A stretch of DNA of 64,000 nt from Silybum marianum (lineage: Eukaryota; Streptophyta; Magnoliopsida; Asterales; Asteraceae), in the NCBI GenBank assembly GCA_036898165.1, contig CM072529.1:39092501-39156500 (forward strand). Direction: 5' to 3'. The notes below the pieces were generated by a model that searched no databases, was not told the origin of the DNA, and was given only the letters and a program-made list of their open reading frames with translations. The translations under genes were made by a program, and so were the position numbers. Shown here piece by piece: positions 54,031 through 64,000 of the stretch. Every line of letters begins with the position of its first letter. The stretch's first letter is position 1.

Positions 54031-54508
54031 TCGCCGAGTGTGTAGTTATATATATGTATATATAATTTATTTTAATCTATACATAACATACCTAGCTCGC
54101 CGATTAGGAAGTTGAATCAGGTTACTAGGCATTAAGCCTAACCTTTATTTTTGTCTACATGTGCATCAGGTCCTTGTTGAACTTTGGTTCTAGCGACACT
54201 TTGATGACGTGAGTGTTAGTTAGAAGCACGTGAAAGATTTAGTTATTTGTTGACGTCTTCCACAATCGGAGATAACGACAGTTATTGGGTTATAGTAACA
54301 TTCGACCTTGACTTAGTCTTTACCTAAAGCAAGGTCTATATTTTGTTGACGGTAATTTTAGATTTGATATTCATAGAGTTCAAGTAATGATTTGCATAAA
54401 AGGATTCACCCTTTTTTTTTGAAGTATATAATAAGGATTCACCCTTTATTTGTTGTAATATTGAATTTTTTTAAATTGGCTGCTCTTTCCAGATTTTAGA
54501 GTGTTACA

Positions 54509-54713
54509 CCATCTCATCCTCAAATCCCATATCTAAAATGTAGGGAATAAAAGAGTTACAAATTAGAAAAAAGAAAACTGAACCTACATTCATAGATCTA
54601 TTAGAAAAGAAGAAGAAACCCTAATGTAAGAGATGAACAAGAAGAGAGAAAATGGGATGAGGCAACTCCCAAGAAAATAACCGGCCTCCCTTTCTCAGAG
54701 CCCTAAGAGATGT
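54509..54713. other. Short spacer between LTRs
   Basis: Nothing recognised. Confidence 0.4.
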
Positions 54714-56819
54714 TGTAACATTCCATACTAACCATACCATATTATAAGTACACAGGGTAACTGAGGTAATTACACAAAAAAATATTCATGGTTATAGACA
54801 ACCAAATATTGGGTTACATAAAACTTACATATCAAAAGCAACTATACAAAAGTGTGGTCATCTATCAAGTTAGCCTCCAAAATCCACTCCTGGTCTCTCA
54901 ACCCGGATATACCCCCAGTCAGTCTTTAGAACCTGCCACAAAATAATAAACGTGGCTGAGCAATAACCAAGTGAACACATCAACAATATGTAAGCAACAT
55001 TCAATATGAATATGGAACGTAGGATAAACAATGAAATGATAGAAATCAATCGAATATCAGAAAGATACAAGTGGGTTCACGTAATCACCCAATTCCGTGT
55101 TATTTAAGTTCACATAAATCACCTGAATACACTAACGCGTTGTTCCCAAAAGGATGTACGGTCCTATGGGCATAGGTGAGAACTAGCAATGTGGGCACAA
55201 CACCCACTAGTCCTCGACTACCATTAAAGTAGTCCTAGTTTTGTTCGGTTCCTAGGATATCCATCCGCCCCCATGGCCGGATCAAGGCCAACGCACTCAC
55301 CATGCATATATGAGGACGCCATAGTGATTATAGCCACCGTGGAAACATCACAAGGTCGGTGCCCCAACCAAGTGTCTGGGTAAATAATCATGTAACCAAA
55401 TCACAAGAATTGATCAATAATCAATGAGAAAGTAGATATGGCTTGACTCTACCTAGTCTTGCCATTCTAAATTCGATCATCTATCGTTCATTGGACCGAG
55501 TCAATAAATTATTTATATCACATTCCATTCGCGCCTCAGCATTCTTAGTAAAACTCAAGAACCGGGCCAATGGTCCTTATTAGGAGCAGTTAACTTTGGA
55601 ACACTCCTAAGTCATGCTCAACTAATGGGACACTAAATGGAAATCAAACAAGGAATAACAACAACGAAAAATCAAGAATATATCATCATTGATGTAGTTC
55701 GTACAATCAAGTTTACCATTAGGTAAATCAATTTCGAATGGAATGACCCTTAACAATAGGTCATTCCCATGTCAAATTAATAAAAGATCTGTACCTTATG
55801 TAGCCGAGAATCAAAGCAAGATGCTCTTATGCCAATCGTTTCAATCTTTGTACCATGATCACCCACGTTTGTCTAATCTCCTTATCCTATTTGTGCCATT
55901 ATTTTAGCTTAATTTATATGTATGTGCACTTCAATTCAATTCTAGTATTGGTAAGAGAATGATATGGATTAAACAAGAAGTAAGACATTATAGAGGAAAT
56001 ATATTCCCCTGCACATTTCAACTTCTGTCCATCATTTTTGTGGACATTTATCTCAAGCTCAGAAGCTAAATTAAGTAATATTTTCTAAATAAAAATTGTA
56101 AATATTTGTCTTAGGAGTTCATCCCAACAAGATTCATGTAATTTGAAGCTAAGACCAATTGAATATGAAGCTTTTGCCCACAGTGTGCAAATCTTGAGTA
56201 CGCAAAGACCAGCTACTGTAATTCGACATTTTGACACACTTAGGCTCACAATTAGCTTTCAGACTCTTCATGAAAGTTGTAGTAGACTCACTAATACTTC
56301 TAATGATGTATTATACACCTCAATTGGATCAACGGTTAATTTAATACACATTTTTAAATACACGGCAGTTTTCTGTTTCATCCAACAACACCATTTTAGC
56401 TATTTGAAGATACCATCACAACCACATTACAACCACTTGAATTGGTAACCATTCTAAACCATCAATTGATCAAATTAGATAATTTGGGTTTGATTGAACA
56501 GCCCCTAACATCATGTAAACCAAAACCCACTTGAATCTAAGGTTATCACACATCAATCTTCAAAGATTTTCAAAGTTTTTACCTTAGATTTGATTATAAA
56601 ATCTTCAAGATTTGATTCCTTCAATCTCCTCCAATTTCTAGCAGCTAATAACACAAATACACACACACACTTAGTATGTGTTTACATCAAATAACTTAGA
56701 TATCAAGATTGGAAGCTTACCCAATGGTTTACCTTCAATATCTATAATCAATTCTTCAAAATCTCTTGATTTCACCAAGATTTTTTGCTCTAAGTGCATG
56801 AAGGATTATTGGGTCTAGG
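54714..56819 (-). repeat. Truncated Tekay-like LTR, minus orientation
   Basis: It begins TGTAACATTCC on the plus strand, the complement of an LTR 3' end. The block at 55080-55400 resembles the middle of such LTRs. It is cut at 56819 by the Tekay insertion, and its other end is not in the window. No primer-binding site adjoins it. Confidence 0.45.
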
Positions 56820-57111
56820 TGTAACACCCGGAATATTTAGAAAGTTAATTTATTTAGGGAGATCGTATTTTTAAAAGACTAAAATTTGGTTGATTTGATT
56901 TCGCGAATAATTTGACAATTAATTAGAGAATTTTTTGAATTATTTTATATAAAGATGGTTTGGTGGAGCAACTCATATTATAATGATAAGGTCATTGGTA
57001 AAAATCGAATTCATCTGATGCGAAATCGATATCGAAGTTGATTAAAGAAAGTTGAAAGGGAAAGAGGAAATAAAAGAATTAATGGTGTTTCTCAAACACA
57101 AGGAAGGGTAG

Positions 57112-57194
57112 TGGCGTAGTGGTAAGTGCATGCTACCTGTATAGAGGAGGTCAAGGGTTCAAATCCTGGCATTAGCACTTGATATCTTATTTTT
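57112..57194 (+). repeat. tRNA-like Pol III box pair in the Tekay LTR
   Basis: A box TGGCGTAGTGG (57112-57122) and B box GGTTCAAATCC (57156-57166) are spaced as in a tRNA gene, and a T6 run follows at 57189-57194. The T stem does not close properly and no acceptor stem is seen. It is therefore a SINE head or tRNA relic, not a working tRNA gene. Confidence 0.5.
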
Positions 57195-57606
57195 TATTGA
57201 AGACAAATTGGGCCTTTTCTATGACGCGCGCGACTAGGCCCGCGGCCTTAGGTCGCGGCCGACCCCGCGTAACTCACTATTTGAGTTGCGCCTGACGCGC
57301 GCAACTGGGCACGCGACTTTAGGTCGCGGCCCAACCCGCGTAACTCCCAGTTTGATCTGATTCTTCATAAAGATGGGATTACCTTCTTTCCCTGATATCT
57401 TATTTTTTTATTGAAGACAGATTGGGCCTTCTCTATGACGCGCGCGAGTAGGCCCGCGGCCTTAGGTCGCGGCCGACCCCGCGTAACTCACTGTTTGAGT
57501 TGCGCCTGACGCGCGCAACTAGGCCCGCGAATTTAGGTCGCGGCCCAACCCGCGTAACTCCCAGTTTGATCTGATTCTTCATAAAGACGGGATTACCTTC
57601 TTTCCC
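57181..57606 (+). repeat. GC-rich 213-bp tandem duplication in the Tekay LTR
   Basis: Units 57181-57393 and 57394-57606 are nearly identical. Each holds two ~80-bp sub-units with GACGCGCGCGAC, GGTCGCGGCC and CCCGCGTAACTC. CpG density is far above that of the surroundings. Confidence 0.92.
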
Positions 57607-58131
57607 TCATAACATTCTCATCCAAACTCCGTTTTTGACGAAATTTCTTCCTAAATTCTTCTTTTTTCGAGCTCATCTCCTACCTCAGGCTTCCTCCATT
57701 TTAGAGACTTTTCTAGGGTTTTCCAAACCCTAGCTCGTGAGTTAATTTCCAATCCTTGACAAACCTAATACTTGTTCTAAATGCTAATGTTTACTTTTTT
57801 TAAGTTATGATTTCAAGTATTATTGCATTTAGTTAAGTTTGGGTATTTTTGGTTAAAATGAGGATTTTGGGGATGTTGATCTTGTTTATGAAATGAGTAA
57901 TTTAAAATGTTTTATCTTACTTGGAAATGTCTCTAGATGAGAAAATCTTTAATTTCGGTAAAGTTCATATTTCAAAGGGAAACATTTATATATAAGGTTT
58001 TTCGGTAAATGGGAAAACTATCACGATGTCTGGTTTGATGTAGTTGATGTATAGACTAGTATGTAATGAATCCATAGGCATTTAGTCGGTTTTGTTTCAG
58101 GATTGTTGTCCCCTTTATATTCGTTCGAGTT

Positions 58132-58350
58132 ATCGGAGGCTTTAGATATTTTTATATTAATTGGTCGTTACCAATTGCCATTGACTCTTGCGAACGTGCC
58201 GAATTAGGGACATCGGAGGCTTTAGATGTTATTACATTAATTGATTGTCACCAATTGCCATTGACTCCTAGCACAAACTTTTATTGGAATCATCGGAGGC
58301 TTTAGATGTATTTACATTAATTGGTGGTTTCTAGTTGCCATTGGTTCCTT
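58132..58350 (+). repeat. 80-bp triple repeat in the Tekay LTR
   Basis: ATCGGAGGCTTTAGAT recurs at 58132, 58212 and 58292, exactly 80 bp apart. It is followed each time by ACATTAATTG... and TTGCCATTG. Confidence 0.9.
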
Positions 58351-58884
58351 TGTTAAGCCAACATCAAGTAGTGACCTATTTTTGTATCCGTCACCAACGA
58401 TGGTATGATCGGGTATCTCCCGGTTACTTTTAAAAAGAACTTTGCTCACCAAGAGTAAGATTTCAAGTCGGGTTAATTGGGATATAGTCTTTCACTCTTT
58501 TAATTAAATATTTTATGGCTTTATCTATTTAACTGTTTATGCTCACTAGGCGTAAGCCTAACACTTGTTCTTAAATGCCATGTTTAGCAGGTGTTCGGGA
58601 TAGCGGGGCTTCTTAGTGAGGAGCGTAGTGACGTGCCAGTGAAGGTACTCTTTTGGGATTATACCGTAGTGTGTAAATATTGGAGAAGATAGATACTTTA
58701 TTTTGAGGATATTAGTGACACCTGAATGTAATCTATGTTCCCGACTTGTATGATTATTAGGTTGTCATTTAGTATCCTAATTGCAGATGTATACTCCTAT
58801 ACTCCATCCCCATTTAGTGGGTGATTTTTAATATTCCGCAATTTATTTTCAGTTTAAATTTGCTCTAATTTTTAGGGTGTTACA

Positions 58885-58902
58885 AGTTGGTATTAGAGCT
58901 CT
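58885..58902 (+). promoter_or_regulatory. Primer-binding site of the Tekay element
   Basis: AGTTGGTATTAGAGCTCT follows the LTR. TGGTATTAGAGC differs by one base from the initiator tRNA-Met complement. Confidence 0.8.
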
Positions 58903-59223
58903 AGTTTAAGCGAACTAGGTATGAACTTAAAGATGCCTAGACTTAAACTAGACTTTAAGTGTTGATTTGTGAGATATGGGTAGATACTTTTGAGATAGGA
59001 GAGCTTTAGAGTCGACGGAAATGCGCTAATCATGAAATGTGACTTTGGTAATAAGAATTCTTATCTGTATGATATATTCAAAATATCACGTAGCTAATTC
59101 TATTTTGGGTATATTATTATGTAAGTATGCTTACCTTATTATTGTTACGATGATTGATGAATGTGTTATACGTATTTATGTTAGCTTTGTCTTACTGGTA
59201 TTCTATGCTTTTGGCAGACTACG
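58903..59223 (+). other. Untranslated leader of the Tekay element
   Basis: AT-rich with no coding signal, leading to the gag ATG. Confidence 0.6.
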
Positions 59224-60432
59224 ATGGTAAACACACGCAGTAGAAGAGGAACCTCATCGGGAGGTCATGGGGAAATATAGTCCACGGCCGACCAACCTCA
59301 TCGAACCACTAATACGGGTCCTCCAATACTGAGTATGTTGGAGGGGAGAGTGGAGGTCATTCCACAAACAAGCATTGCTACCTCCGAGCCTGTTTTGGAG
59401 GATAATACCTCCAAAACACGCATGATGGATAAGATGATGAAAGCCATGAATTCGGCTATGACCCAGCAACAAAAATTCTTCTTGAAATTATAGGAGGATA
59501 GAGACGCAAGCCACCGTAAAAATGAAGCAGTCGCCGAGAACATTGTTATTACGGGATCCGGAGGAGAAGACGAAAACCCAACTAATGATATTGCGACCAC
59601 TGAAGCAAAACAAGGGGGTAGGTTTTGCTCCTATAAGACTTTCCTTTGTTGCAAGCCACCGGAGTTTGCCGGTTCTGATGATCCCGTGGCATGCATGAAT
59701 TGGCTTCGGGAGATTGAACAAGCCTTTAAATCATGCGACTGTGAAGAGAATCAAAAGGTCAAGTTTGCTTCTCAACTACTTAGAGGGACGGCCCTCACGT
59801 GGTGGAACATAGTTATCTCCACAATGGAGGCAACGGTCTTAGCCAAAATGAGTTGGGCCACATTCAAGAAGAAGATTTTGAAAGAGTATTGTACCGAGCA
59901 AGAAATGGATTTGATTGAGGAAGAGTTTAGATCCCTCAAGAAAGGAAATTCTATGGTGAGGAAATACACTCGCATCTTCATGGAAAAGTTGAGTTTGGTG
60001 GGACATGCGGCCCCTACGGAGAAGGATAAAGTGAAGGCTTACTTGAGTGGATTACCGGCAGACATGATGGCAGTGGTCCGGAATTCTAAGGCCACCAATT
60101 TGAGGGAGACAATCGAAGAGGCAAAGGCAATGGAAAGAGTTTATGCAAGAGGGAAAGAAGAGAAACAAGTGACGGTAGAGAAGAGGAAATGGGAGGGATA
60201 TTCGGTACCTTCCAAGAAGCCGAATTTCAACAACAACAACCGTGGGGAAACCATGGGCGGGAGGCTAAGTGGTGTGCCAATTTCCAAAGGAAGCACATCG
60301 GCAGTTGCAATTCTAACCACTTCGCAAATGTGGGAAGCCCGGTCACACTCTAGAAAATTGTCCCGTCAAAGGACTCGTTTGCTTTGAGTGTAAGGAGCTG
60401 GGGCACTTCAAAAGAGATTGCCCGAAGTGGAT
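59224..60432 (+). pseudogene. Tekay gag with zinc knuckles
   Basis: The ATG at 59224 opens MVNTRSRRGTSSGG. In-frame TAGs lie at about 59278 and 59492. The retrotransposon Gag domain follows (CCKPPEFAGSDDPVACMNWL, ALTWWN, EEFRSLKKGN, KVKAYLSGLPADM). In the last part the frame shifts around the AAC repeat near 60230 and again near 60330. The knuckle WCANFQRKHIGSC-like stretch and the complete CFECKELGHFKRDC (about 60381-60422) lie in the new frames. The product would be the capsid and nucleic-acid binding protein. Confidence 0.88.
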
Positions 60433-62010
60433 AATGGGAGGAAACTATGGGAGGAAGGAAGATATCCCTAAAGCTAAGGGGAGGGATTTTAAGATGACCG
60501 CGGATGAGGCTAAGGCGGCGGCGGATGTTGTGTCGGGTACGTTCCTTATTAACTCCGTTCCCGCTCATGTTCTTTTTGATTCTGGTGCTACTTTTTCTTT
60601 TGTGTCTTCTACTTTCTACCTATAAACTTCATACGCCGGTTAGCGTTTTAGAAGATGCCTATATTGTTGAAATACTCGATGGTAAACAAGTTTTAGTTTG
60701 GGATGTCCTCAAAGATTGTACGTTAGAGATCGAAGGAAGTAAGTTTGGAGTAAACCTCATGCCTATGGCAATAGGAGGATTTGATGTCATATTAGGAATG
60801 GATTGGTTGGCCGAGAATCATGTCGAACTAGTATGTTCCAAGGAATTGATTCGGATTTCATTATCGGATGGCGGTATTGTGGTAGTGTACGGGGAAAGAA
60901 GGAAAGAAGAGTTAGTATTGTTATCTTTGGCAAAAGCACGGAAGTGCTTAACTAAAGGATGTTCTTCATTCTTAGCATATGTTGTAGATGCTAAGTTAGA
61001 GAAGAAAAAGCTTGAAGATGTTCGTATTGTTAGTGAATTTCCGGATGTCTTTCCCGAAGACTTGCCCGGTTTGCTACCCGATAGGCAAGTAGAGTTTCGA
61101 ATCGACCTCGTACCAGGAGCCGCTCCAATAGCTAGAGCACCTTATCGATTGGCACCATCCGAGATGCAAGAGATGATGGCACAACTGCAAGACCTCTTGG
61201 AAATGGGTTTTGTGAGACCAAGTTCATCACCTTGGGGAGCACTAGTTTTGTTTGTAAAGAAGAAAGATGGCACAATGAGAATGTGCGTTGAATATAGGGA
61301 GTTAAACAAAGCAACCGTAAAGAACAAGTATCCACTTTCAAGGATTGATGATCTCTTTGATCAACTTCAAGGAGCGCATTGTTTCTCAAAGATCGATCTT
61401 CGTTCAGGTTATCACCAAGTGAGGGTGAGAGAAGATGACGTGGCAAAGGCGACATTTAGAACACGTTATGGCTACTACAAGTTCCTAGTCATGCCTTTTG
61501 GTTTGACGAATGCACCGACAATATTTATGGATTTGATGAATAGGATATGTAGACCTTTTCTTGACAAGTCGGTGATTGTATTTATCGACGACATACTCGT
61601 ATATTCTAGGAATGAGCCGGATCACGAGCAACACCTACGGGAAGTTCTTGATGTTTTGAGAGAAGAAAAGTTGTACGCTAAATTCTCGAAGTGTGACTTT
61701 TGGTTAAAGGAAGTCCAATTCTTGGGTCATGTTGTTACTCGAGCTGGAGCGAAAGTGGACCCCTCCAAGATTGAAGCAATGATGAATTGGGAACCGCCAA
61801 AGAGTTCGTCAGAGATTCGAAGCTTTTTGGGATTAACGGGTTATTATAGGAGATTTATTCAAGATTTCTCCAAGGTTTCTTCTTCTTTGACGGTTTTGAC
61901 AAAGAAAAATGTGAAGTTTATTTGGACCGAGAAACAAGAGCAAGCCTTTCGGACTCTCCAAAATAAATTATGTGAAGCTCCAATCCTTTCCTTATCATAA
62001 GGATCTGAAG
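60433..62010 (+). pseudogene. Tekay protease and reverse transcriptase
   Basis: The protease has VLFDSGATFSFVSS with the active Asp at 60578-60580. A 1-nt shift near 60622 leads into LEDAYIVEILDGK and the second half, FDVILGMDWL. RT follows: FPDVFPEDLPGLLPDR, then YRLAPSEM, SSPWGALVLFVKKKDGTMRM, YRELNK, CFSKIDLRSGYHQ and FGLTNAP. The catalytic FIDDILVYS is at 61581-61607, then FLGHVV and IRSFLGLTGYYRRF. A TAA at 61998 ends this frame. RT motifs are complete. Only short lesions separate it from a working frame. Confidence 0.92.
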
Positions 62011-63324
62011 ATTTTGTGGTGTATAGTGATGCATCCAAGATGGGTTTAGGTTATGTATGCATATGCGTCGAGGCAACTTAAGGACCACGAGAAGAATTAT
62101 CCTACCCATGACTTGGAGTTAGCGGCAGTAGTGTTTGCTTTGAAATTGTGGCGGCACTATCTTTATGGTACCAAATGCACCCTCCATACCGACCACAAAA
62201 GTTTGAAATATGTCTTTGATCAAAAGGAACTAAATATGAGGCAACGACGTTGGCTCGAACTACTCAAGGATTATGATTGTGAGTTACTTTACCATCCGGG
62301 TAAAGCCAACGTGATAGCGGATGCTTTGAGCCGGAAAGAGTACGGTAGTGGAATGCGTGTCGTGCTTGCACGGATTGATGTGATGTCTAGTTTGATTGAC
62401 CGAATCAAAGTATCTCAAGCGGAGGCACTTTTGGAAGAAAACCTCAAAGATGAGGTGATGGTAAAACAACACCTACTTTTGACGGAAGACAGTCGTGGTT
62501 TGAATTTGTTCCAAGGTCGTGTGTGGGTACCCAAAATTGGAGGCAGCCGTAAGCTACTTTTAGAAGACGCACACAAGTCAAAGTATTCGATTCATCCGGG
62601 CAGCACCAAGATGTATAGAGATTTGAAGTTGACATATTGGTGGCCCGTTATGAAGTTGGATGTGGCCCGATATGTAGAAAGGTGTGTGACGTGCTTGCAA
62701 GTGAAAGCGGAACAACAAAAGCCATACGGGAGTCTCCAATCTTTAGAGATACCGGAATGGAAATGGGAGCACCTTACCATGGACTTCGTGACTAAATTGC
62801 CAAAAACTTTGAAGAGTCATGATACCATTTGGGTAGTGGTTGATCGTTTGAAAAAAAGTGCTCACTTTTTGCCTATGTGTGAGGTCGGGCCCGTCGACAA
62901 ACTTGCACAATTGTATGTGAATGAGATCGTGTCAAGACACGGTGCGCCTTTGACTACCGTGTTGGATCGGGATAGTCGGTTTACTTCAAATTTTTGGGAA
63001 GGTTTGCAAAAGGGATTAGGCACTAAGATTCATTTAAGTACCGGTTACCATCCCCAAACCGATGGCCAAGAGAGGACCATTCAAACTCTTGAAAATATGC
63101 TTAGATCTTGTGTAATTGATTTTGGTGGGAGTTGGGACTCGCACCTACCACTCGTGGAGTTTACCTACAACAATAGTTACCATTCTAGCATTGGGATGGC
63201 ACCATTTGAGGCCTTGTATGGAAGAAAATGTAGGACTCCAGTGTGTTGGTTGGAAGCGGGAGAGAAACAATTTGCCGGCCCCGAGATTGTTCAAGAGACG
63301 GCTGACAAGGTGAAAGACATTTGA
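62011..63324 (+). pseudogene. Tekay RNase H and integrase
   Basis: RNase H begins FVVYSDASKMGLG, with a small deletion and shift near 62053. It continues YASRQLKDHEKNYPTHDLEL, LHTDHKSLKY and YHPGKANVIADALSRK. The integrase zinc region has H-x-H spacing in HKSKYSIHPG and C-x2-C in CVTCLQVK. The core shows MDFVTKLP (Asp 62782-62784), DRDSRF (Asp 62971-62973) and DGQERTIQTLE (Glu 63070-63072), where one residue normally between Q and E is missing. TYNNSYHSSIGMAPFEALYG follows. A TGA at 63322 stands where a codon for Arg is expected. Confidence 0.92.
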
Positions 63325-63813
63325 CAACGGCTTAAAGCGGCTCAAGATCGTCAAAAGAGCTACGCCGATAAGAAAAGAAGACCCATGGAGTTCCAAGTGG
63401 GCGACTGCGTGATGATAAAAGCGTCTCCTTGGAAGGGCATTATTCGTTTTGGGAAGCGTGAAAAGCTTAGTCCTCGTTTCCTTGGACCGTTTAAAATCTT
63501 AGAAAAAGAGGGGCGGCAAACGTATAAGTTGGAGTTGCCACCCGAAATGGTCGGCATACATCCTACGTTCCACATATGTTACTTGAGGAAGTGCTTAGCG
63601 GAAGAAGAGAGTGTGATACCTCTCTCGGAGATCCGAGTCGATAATAGTCGTTGTGTGGAAGAACCGGAAGCAATTTTAGAAAGAAAGTCTAAAATGCTTC
63701 GTCGTAAAGAAATTGTCATGGTTAAAGTGCAATGGAAGCACCATAGAGGGTCAAACGTGATGTAGGAAGCGGAAGAGGACATGAAGAGAACATATCCGGA
63801 GTTGTTTGGTTAA
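63325..63813 (+). pseudogene. Tekay integrase C-terminus and chromodomain
   Basis: The same frame continues with QRLKAAQDRQKSYADKKRR, FGKREKLSPRFLGPFKIL and IHPTFHICYLRKCLAEEE. The chromodomain-like tail follows (CVEEPEAILERKSK, KVQWKHHRG). A TAG at 63763 replaces a Trp-type codon, then EAEEDMKRTYPELFG and TAA at 63811. Chromodomains of this group steer insertion towards marked chromatin, as known from the family. Confidence 0.88.
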
Positions 63814-63842
63814 TTTGAAATTTCGAGTACGAAATTAAATTC

Positions 63843-63856
63843 AAGGGTGGGTGGAT
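63843..63856 (+). promoter_or_regulatory. Polypurine tract of the Tekay element
   Basis: AAGGGTGGGTGGAT directly precedes the 3' LTR start. Confidence 0.75.
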
Positions 63857-64000
63857 TGTAACACCCGGAATTTTTAGAAAGTTAATTTATTTAGGGAGAT
63901 CGTATTTTTAAAAGATTAAAATTTGGTTGATTTGATTTCGGGAATAATTTGACAATTAATTAGAGAATTATTATTGGAAATTATTTTATATAAAGATGGT
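63857..64000 (+). repeat. 3' LTR of the Tekay element, cut by the window edge
   Basis: It begins TGTAACACCCGG and matches 56820-56959 with a few differences. Confidence 0.92.

Larger units (their letters stand above)
52172..54508 (+). repeat. Tekay-type LTR, plus orientation, with embedded antisense ORF unit
   Basis: It starts TGCAACACCGAG (TGTAACACCCGG in the intact family) and ends AGAGTGTTACA. CGCGAC/GTCGCG words at 52380-52490 and the ACTAGGCATTAAGCCTAAC block near 54124 match the organisation of the LTR at 56820. No primer-binding site follows and no target duplication is visible. It is either a solo LTR or a truncated element. Confidence 0.55.
56820..58884 (+). repeat. 5' LTR of the Tekay element (2065 bp)
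   Basis: It begins TGTAACACCCGG and ends TTAGGGTGTTACA, giving inverted TGTAACACCC ends. It contains a tRNA-like box pair, a GC-rich tandem duplication, a CCCTAGC/TTCCTCC leader-like stretch (57660-57740) and an 80-bp triple repeat. Confidence 0.92.
56820..64000 (+). mobile_element. Tekay-type Ty3 chromovirus, complete except for the window edge
   Basis: 5' LTR (56820-58884), primer-binding site, gag, protease, RT, RNase H, integrase with C-terminal chromodomain, polypurine tract, and the first 144 bp of the 3' LTR. The RT-before-integrase order and the chromodomain mark a chromovirus. The first 144 bp of the two LTRs differ at about three sites plus a small indel. The frames hold several stops and shifts, so it is recent but inactive. 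It lies within an older minus-strand LTR. Confidence 0.93.

Noticed and set aside
56143..56448. 101-codon plus-strand frame
   Set aside because: It is in a decayed LTR on the opposite strand, has no domain, and reads through low-complexity sequence.
57112..57194. Functional tRNA gene
   Set aside because: A and B boxes are present, but the T stem and acceptor stem do not close.
59254..59721. Minus-strand open frames opposite Tekay gag
   Set aside because: They are shadows of the gag frame with no domain of their own.
1..64000. CRISPR arrays, operons, phage or bacterial defence genes
   Set aside because: The spliced gene and plant-type retrotransposons show eukaryotic nuclear DNA. No regularly spaced identical repeats with unique spacers occur.

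Overview
The window reads as nuclear DNA of a eudicot plant. It is AT-rich, almost filled with LTR retrotransposons and MITEs, and holds one intact spliced host gene whose introns all follow the GT-AG rule. The mix of Sirevirus-type Copia and Tekay-type Ty3 elements would suit a composite (Asteraceae), but that lineage is only a guess.

Layout. 1-3216 is the 3' end of a first Sirevirus (Copia) copy, with an 867-bp Harbinger-like MITE in its LTR. 3217-6910 and 18980-20331 are old Ty3 fragments. A 12-kb Sirevirus (6911-18979: LTR, gag, PR-INT-RT-RH, a long post-pol ORF, LTR) sits between the two parts of one Ty3 element. 20332-25864 holds a Ty3 fragment reduced to LTR-gag-protease and flanked by 217-bp direct repeats, a possible mitochondrial-carrier exon relic, and a Helitron-like 3' end. 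25881-29542 is MITEs and AT-rich sequence. 29543-34121 is a minus-strand RE1-like Copia with very similar short LTRs. 34856-35948 is an internally deleted Sirevirus with a perfect 5-bp target duplication. 36084-40010 is a dense cluster of MITEs, a CACTA-type foldback and a SINE.

The host gene, 40275-46849 on the minus strand, is a complete 11-exon plant xylulokinase (XK2 type). The exons join to 559 codons plus a stop with every intron phase closing. Its introns carry a Tourist-like MITE, a small hairpin, a minisatellite, and two decayed copies of the exon-2 splice-acceptor region.

47142-64000 is again mobile DNA: a hAT-type MITE in the gene's upstream region, two Tekay-type LTRs in opposite orientation (48417-52117 minus, 52172-54508 plus), a truncated third (54714-56819), and a nearly complete Tekay chromovirus (56820 to the window end) with a 2065-bp LTR.

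The most interesting unexplained item is the post-pol ORF of the Sirevirus. It has an N-terminal domain that recurs, highly diverged and in antisense, inside the Tekay-type LTR at 52.9-53.5 kb. In both places it follows a TATA-like element and a pyrimidine-rich leader, as if it had its own promoter. No CRISPR array, rRNA gene or functional tRNA gene was seen.
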